Shown here: piece after piece, positions 60,329 through 64,000 of the stretch
How positions within the stretch are numbered: the first letter of the stretch is position 1
Layout: the number at the start of each line of letters is the position of its first letter
Origin: Flavivirga aquimarina
Lineage (GTDB): Bacteria > Bacteroidota > Bacteroidia > Flavobacteriales > Flavobacteriaceae
Assembly (NCBI RefSeq): GCF_030540835.1
Contig: NZ_JAUOEK010000055.1
Span: forward strand, 45,507 to 109,506
Reading direction: 5' to 3'
DNA: 64,000 nt
Notes under the pieces: generated by a model
Told to the model about the DNA's origin: nothing
The model's input: the letters and a program-made list of their open reading frames with translations, nothing else
Databases searched by the model: none
Translations under genes and position numbers: made by a program

Positions 60329-61929
60329 AACCTATTATAAAATTTTTATGTATCTGTGCAGGGGCAGACACTAATCTTTTACGAAAATATCCCTCAGAAA
60401 TAATGCGCTATACGGCAATGGGAATAACTGTCTTATTTACAGGGTTATTTGCTGCTCTATCTGGGGGGTATGCCTTTTATAAAATATTTCATAATTCCTT
60501 TTTAGCCATTTTGTTAGGCTTAATATGGGGATTTATGATATTTAATTTAGATCGGTTAATTATTATGACCATTAAAAAACAAGACAATTTTAGGAAGGAA
60601 TTGATAGCGGCATCCCCCAGAATTATTTTAGCTATAATAATTTCACTAGTGGTAGCTAAACCATTGGAAGTTAAGATTTTTGAAGATCGAATCGCCAACG
60701 TTATAGCTGATAAAGAAATATTACAGTTAAATAAGATTAAATCAGAACTCGATATTCTTTTGGGTAAGAGTGAAAATAAAACTCAAACGGAAAATACTAA
60801 ATCTGAAATAAAGACAGAGGAGTCTAAATTGAATGCAAATCCTAAAAACCAAGAGTTTATAGATTTAAAGGCTGAAGAAAAATCAAACACAAAATCCCTT
60901 ATAAAAGAGAGAAAAGAGTTATTGAATTTTAAAGAAAAGAAAACGACTTTTTGGCGTAGTCAGCCATCTTTTTTTGATAGCATCTCAAACCAAATGATAC
61001 GTCCTACTAAGAAAAATCATTTGAGAGAAGGCGAATGGGACAAAATTGTAGGGACATATGGTAATATAACCAAATCAAAAAAAAGAATAGACAACCTCAA
61101 AAAAGATAGCCTAAATATTAATTTGAAAATAAAGGAGATAAAGGAAAAATTTAGAGAAAAGCAGAAAGGAATAATTGAAGAACTTAAAGCGCAACAAGAA
61201 CGTAATAAATCTGATGAGCAAAATATTAAGAATACATACAATGAATTATTGAAAAAGTATGATAGCATTAACAAAAGAGCTTTTTCAGAAAATTTTATTA
61301 CCCAAATAGAGGCGTTAGCTCATTTAACTAAGTATAGACCTAACCCAGTTGCTAATATAAATATTGTGTCTGTACAAGAGAATATGATAGCTGGAACTGT
61401 ACTTCAGAAAAGAGAGGAGCCCATTTCTACAACAAAATTGGAAGATAGCCTTAGAACTCATGAAAAAAATCAAAAAGCTCAATCTAATCTTAATCCGGTA
61501 TCGAAACTTAAAGATGACTATATTGAAGTCAATAATTCTATGTTCTGGATGAATATAGCTATAATTCTATTGTTTGTAGTTATTGAGACAAGTCCTATTT
61601 TCGTTAAACTTATGAGTAAGAAAGGTGAATATGACCTTGAGAGAGAAGCTAATTTTAGTAAAAATCATTCTTTAATATATAGTGCCTCAAATATTGATAT
61701 AAAAGAAGACGAAGATTATGAAGAGCTTATTTTAGATTTGACAAAGCAAAGTGAAACCTTTCGAGGAAGTTTATTGCAAAAGCTCCAAGACTCATGGGGG
61801 TACAAAATAGAGGAAAGAATTTTGGAAGCCGAAAAAGAAAAAGATTTTATCAAATTAGCAAAAGAAATTCTGGGGTTTGATTTAACCACTTGGATAAGAA
61901 AAGAGACTAGTGATGAAGAGGAGGAATAA
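60325..61929 (+). CDS. DUF4407 membrane protein
   Basis: The 534-aa protein begins with a soluble start (KFLCICAGADTNLLRKYPS) and three transmembrane helices (about 28-48, 52-74, 88-108; IWGFMIFNLDRLIIMTIKKQ between). A long coiled-coil region follows (about 125-345), then a fourth helix (about 405-430, NIAIILLFVVIETSPIFV) and a charged cytoplasmic tail. This is the DUF4407 layout; the family has no assigned function. As the only membrane protein of block B it may be the inner-membrane executor or anchor, with the phospho-switch acting on it. It is the last gene of the operon. Confidence 0.85.
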   Translation: MKPIIKFLCICAGADTNLLRKYPSEIMRYTAMGITVLFTGLFAALSGGYAFYKIFHNSFLAILLGLIWGFMIFNLDRLIIMTIKKQDNFRKELIAASPRIILAIIISLVVAKPLEVKIFEDRIANVIADKEILQLNKIKSELDILLGKSENKTQTENTKSEIKTEESKLNANPKNQEFIDLKAEEKSNTKSLIKERKELLNFKEKKTTFWRSQPSFFDSISNQMIRPTKKNHLREGEWDKIVGTYGNITKSKKRIDNLKKDSLNINLKIKEIKEKFREKQKGIIEELKAQQERNKSDEQNIKNTYNELLKKYDSINKRAFSENFITQIEALAHLTKYRPNPVANINIVSVQENMIAGTVLQKREEPISTTKLEDSLRTHEKNQKAQSNLNPVSKLKDDYIEVNNSMFWMNIAIILLFVVIETSPIFVKLMSKKGEYDLEREANFSKNHSLIYSASNIDIKEDEDYEELILDLTKQSETFRGSLLQKLQDSWGYKIEERILEAEKEKDFIKLAKEILGFDLTTWIRKETSDEEEE

Positions 61930-62126
61930 TTAATGAAACTACATGATACTTTTAGTGAGACACTACCTTTAATTAAAATCTTTGATATTGTTTATTGTTG
62001 CAGCATTATTGTTCATATTAAAATATTCATTTATATCATTTTCTTGAAAAAGACAAATAGGGGTAATTTATTTTATGTATTTCAAGTTTATTTGGTTATG
62101 TTAAGCAACAAATCATAGAACACCCT

Positions 62127-62142
62127 CATCCTGAACCTATAT
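62127..62142. repeat. 16-bp direct repeat, left copy (other copy 63734-63749)
   Basis: CATCCTGAACCTATAT here and CATCCGGAACCTATAT at 63734-63749 differ at one base and have the same orientation. They bracket the fic and HTH genes (1.6 kb). Nothing else in the 244-base gap 61930-62173 looks like a gene. Confidence 0.5.
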
Positions 62143-62173
62143 TGTAAAAGGTTTGTTACTCTTATTCTAAAAA

Positions 62174-63277
62174 TTAAAACTTGATTTGATAAGATGTACT
62201 TCGGCCATCACCCTGAACTTTAAAAACACCTAACTCTAACAGTTTTTTTAAATCTCTCGTTGCAGTGGCTTTAGATGTTTGGGTAATGCGCATATATTTT
62301 TTCGCTGTCATACCACCTTTAAAGCCTTTTGGGCCTTCTTGCAACATACGCTTTATAGTTTTTAATTGCCTGTCATTAAGTTGGTCTTGGTAAATATCAA
62401 ATAGTTTTGTCTTTTTTAATATAAAATCGATCAAAGCTTCTGAATTACTTTGTGCTTGTAATATAACATCAATAAAATATTCTAACCAAGCTGTAATTTC
62501 GTTGCTACTTTGTCCAAGTTTCAAAGCATTGTAATAATCTTTTCTCTTAGCTTCTATAGCGACAGAAAGACTTAAAAGTAGAGGGTAACCAACTGTTTGG
62601 GATAATGCTTTTTCTGCTATGGCTCGACCAACTCGACCGTTCCCATCTTCAAAAGGGTGTATCGTTTCAAAATACAAATGAGAAATTGCTGACCGTATGG
62701 GGGCATGTTTAATTGGATTACTTCCACTGGGAGAAGTCTCATTAAACCAATTGATAAAATTCTCCATTTCTAAAGGCACTCTATTAGAAGGTGGTGCTTC
62801 AAAATGTACCGTTGGTTTATCTATTCTACCCGATACCACTTGCATGGGCTCTTCGTGGGTACGCCACGCCCCAGTATTAATATTTTTAACATTGGGAAAC
62901 ACCATTTTATGCCAATTGAATAGCTTTTCTTTAGTTAAGGCCTCAGCATAACTATTTTGGACATCTGTTATCAATGTCGCCATACCTTTGGCTTCTTCAT
63001 CCTTAACTTGTTCTGCTTTGATATTAAGACCTAAATTATTTCGTATGGAAGAGGTAACATCTTTTCGACTTAGATATTCGCCCTCAATTTCTGATGTTTT
63101 AATGGCTTCAGCAACTAGAATATCAATTGTCGTTTGCACATGGGCTTCTTTGGGCATTGTTTTTAGAATCCCACTAATACGACCAGATTTTTCAGCAAAA
63201 GCATATATTCGTTCTTCCAGCTTGCTTATATCATAGCTGAATTTTGTCCAATTTTTTTGTTGCCAATTATATTTCAT
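62174..63277 (-). CDS. Fic family AMP-transferase with DUF4172 and winged helix
   Basis: The 367-aa protein has an N-terminal DUF4172-type region (1-90) containing the class II inhibitory motif T-S-E-I-E-G (61-66, S/TxxxEG), then the Fic core. The catalytic loop is HPFEDGNGRVGR (His207), followed by a C-terminal winged helix (about 310-367: TAKKYMRITQTSKATATRDL). Fic enzymes transfer AMP or related groups to protein hydroxyls; this one looks active but self-inhibited. The start ATG (63275-63277) lies in the edge of an operator-like palindrome, and the wHTH may bind it. Confidence 0.93.
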   Translation of the reverse strand: MKYNWQQKNWTKFSYDISKLEERIYAFAEKSGRISGILKTMPKEAHVQTTIDILVAEAIKTSEIEGEYLSRKDVTSSIRNNLGLNIKAEQVKDEEAKGMATLITDVQNSYAEALTKEKLFNWHKMVFPNVKNINTGAWRTHEEPMQVVSGRIDKPTVHFEAPPSNRVPLEMENFINWFNETSPSGSNPIKHAPIRSAISHLYFETIHPFEDGNGRVGRAIAEKALSQTVGYPLLLSLSVAIEAKRKDYYNALKLGQSSNEITAWLEYFIDVILQAQSNSEALIDFILKKTKLFDIYQDQLNDRQLKTIKRMLQEGPKGFKGGMTAKKYMRITQTSKATATRDLKKLLELGVFKVQGDGRSTSYQIKF

Positions 63278-63350
63278 GAGCCGATAATATTACATAATTG
63301 GCTCAAAAATACATAAAATAGTGAGCCGATTAACAAAATTAATCGGCTCA
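63277..63350. promoter_or_regulatory. Two TGAGCC...GGCTCA palindromes upstream of fic
   Basis: TGAGCCGATAAT...ATTGGCTCA spans 63277-63305 and TGAGCCGATTAA...TTAATCGGCTCA spans 63322-63350; each is exactly 29 bases and their starts are 45 bases apart. The second has a perfect 12-bp stem with a five-base loop. They fill the space between fic and the HTH gene, so they suit repressor binding; the second could also terminate the HTH transcript. Confidence 0.65.
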
Positions 63351-63353
63351 TAT

Positions 63354-63629
63354 CTAAAAAACTTCTTTAGCATGTTGTTCTAGATAATCGTCTATGGAGT
63401 AACGATCATAGAGAATAATTCTCCTTTGTGGCTGAGAAAAACGAATTTTTCCCTCATCACGTAATTTTTGTAAAGTTGTTCTTGATTTAATATTGAGCAA
63501 TTTCATGACTTCCTTGCCACTAACCCATTTAGATTGTTCATTTTTGGTAATACACCTGTTTTCAACATGGTCAATAACTTTATCAATGATTTTGTAAAAA
63601 GCTTTTTTTTCAATACAGATTACTTTCAT
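63354..63629 (-). CDS. Small excisionase/MerR-like helix-turn-helix protein
   Basis: The 91-aa protein ends in a winged helix: KWVSGKEVMKLLNIKSRTTL, QKLRDEGKIRFSQPQRRIIL and YDRYSIDDYLEQH. This is the excisionase/MerR-like HTH_17 form common on Bacteroidota integrative elements. The N-terminal helix (1-30) is charged. It is transcribed toward fic. It may be a recombination directionality factor or a local regulator. Confidence 0.86.
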   Translation of the reverse strand: MKVICIEKKAFYKIIDKVIDHVENRCITKNEQSKWVSGKEVMKLLNIKSRTTLQKLRDEGKIRFSQPQRRIILYDRYSIDDYLEQHAKEVF

Positions 63630-63733
63630 ATTTTCGGAGATTAATGATTAAATCTCTAAAATATAATTTAAATATCCATACTAATGTCCTTGTCTTCTTT
63701 ATCGGGTATTAATCAATATTACTATTACTCCAT

Positions 63734-63749
63734 CATCCGGAACCTATAT
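63734..63749. repeat. 16-bp direct repeat, right copy
   Basis: CATCCGGAACCTATAT partners with 62127-62142. The copy is extended by GGGTTC, making a small palindrome GAACC-TATATG-GGTTC at 63740-63755. Confidence 0.5.
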
Positions 63750-63796
63750 GGGTTCTCTCAGTAAAATTAAGGAATATTTTCTTTAAAGACTTTGAA

Positions 63797-63815
63797 GTAA
63801 CTAAAAGGGTAACTC
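63797..63815. repeat. GTAACT/GGGTAACT double repeat, possible right island edge
   Basis: GTAACTAAAAGGGTAACT here matches GTAACTTATAGGGTAACC at 41130-41147 at 15 of 18 positions in the same orientation. The 307 bases from 63630 to 63936 hold no gene besides these short repeats. Confidence 0.4.
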
Positions 63816-63863
63816 AAATATTTTAATTTACACAAAAGTTAAACAATTAGATTTTATTAAACC

Positions 63864-63948
63864 CGTTGTGCATTTAGAAAAAGTTGTGCAAACTACTAAA
63901 TAGCAGTAAATTGTAGTTACGACACAACAATTAGCGATGCACAACTTT
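63864..63948. repeat. Three GTTGTGCA boxes around the start of the last gene
   Basis: GTTGTGCA occurs at 63865-63872 and within AAAGTTGTGCA at 63880-63890. The perfect inverse TGCACAACTTT is at 63938-63948 and contains part of the start codon region of the last gene. The spacing suits autoregulation or a recombinase/replication binding site. Confidence 0.45.
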
Positions 63949-64000
63949 AAAGCAAATTACGATAAAATATTAGAGGTTTTAAAAGGATTAGGTACAAAAT
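63937..64000 (+). CDS. Start of an unknown gene (continues beyond window)
   Basis: An ATG at 63937 opens a frame of 21 codons to the window end (MHNFKANYDKILEVLKGLGT...). Too little is present to name it. The preceding GTTGTGCA repeats and clean reading frame suggest a real start rather than chance. Confidence 0.4.
   Translation, partial: MHNFKANYDKILEVLKGLGTK

Noticed and set aside
61933..62118. 61-codon hydrophobic frame after the DUF4407 gene
   Set aside because: AT-rich DNA easily gives Ile/Phe-rich frames; no convincing start region or conserved motif, though a small membrane protein cannot be fully excluded.

Overview
The window looks like a low-GC marine Bacteroidota chromosome, most likely family Flavobacteriaceae. 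The evidence is a TonB-dependent receptor, proteins with type IX secretion (T9SS) C-terminal sorting domains, a one-protein hybrid two-component system (HTCS) beside a sulfatase, SPII lipoproteins, Bacteroidota-type -7 boxes (TAnnTTTG) and a housekeeping gene order common in flavobacteria. No rRNA, tRNA, CRISPR array or intact insertion sequence was recognised.

Region 1 (1-41,000) is mostly ordinary chromosome. It holds a TonB-dependent receptor cut by the left edge, an MFS transporter, a surface lipoprotein, MeaB, and an ECF sigma / membrane partner / coiled-coil secreted protein operon. A long minus-strand run follows: Gfo/Idh oxidoreductase, 3-hydroxyacyl-CoA dehydrogenase, four-helix-bundle protein, DUF1015, YggS, exonuclease/GIY-YIG, DUF3857, ion channel, miaA and a GNAT. 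After that come pcm, DinB, a Crp/Fnr regulator, two hydrolases, a frameshifted NTF2-like gene, a leucine-rich T9SS protein, smpB, a ricin-lectin T9SS protein, an S41 peptidase, lpd and another T9SS protein. It ends with a 1369-aa HTCS divergent from a sulfatase, probably a small polysaccharide-degradation locus.

Region 2 (40,620-41,890) is decayed DNA: the tail of an ISL3-like transposase, a degraded gene, hairpins and a 42-codon ORF. A GTAACT/GGGTAAC double repeat at 41.13 kb has a same-orientation relative at 63.80 kb. These may be the edges of, or integrase arm sites in, a genomic island of about 22.7 kb.

Region 3 (41,892-63,950) is accessory. A TPR histidine kinase/response regulator pair is followed by two blocks of conflict-type genes. 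Block A (44,741-50,146) has a possible pore-former (low confidence), a TIR protein, a nucleotide-hydrolase-like/TPR protein, a soluble VirD4-like ATPase and a glutamine-synthetase-like enzyme. Block B (50,428-61,929) is a tightly packed nine-gene operon: TIR-like protein, caspase-like protease, TIR protein, NTPase-like protein without a recognisable P-loop Lys, a protein with apparent tandem SPFH-like repeats, ubiquitin-like/vWA protein, PP2C phosphatase, atypical protein kinase and DUF4407 membrane protein. The TIR protein's C-terminus and the next protein's N-terminus share a 16-residue I-x-V-x-x-N-x-G-x-I-x-G-x-x-x-N motif, the arrangement expected for amyloid-templated signalling from receptor to effector. 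Both blocks have a similar nested hairpin in their upstream regions. I regard block B as the best candidate for an undescribed defence or regulated-cell-death system. At the right edge are a DUF4172-Fic protein with two operator-like palindromes, a small excisionase-like HTH protein and the start of one more gene.
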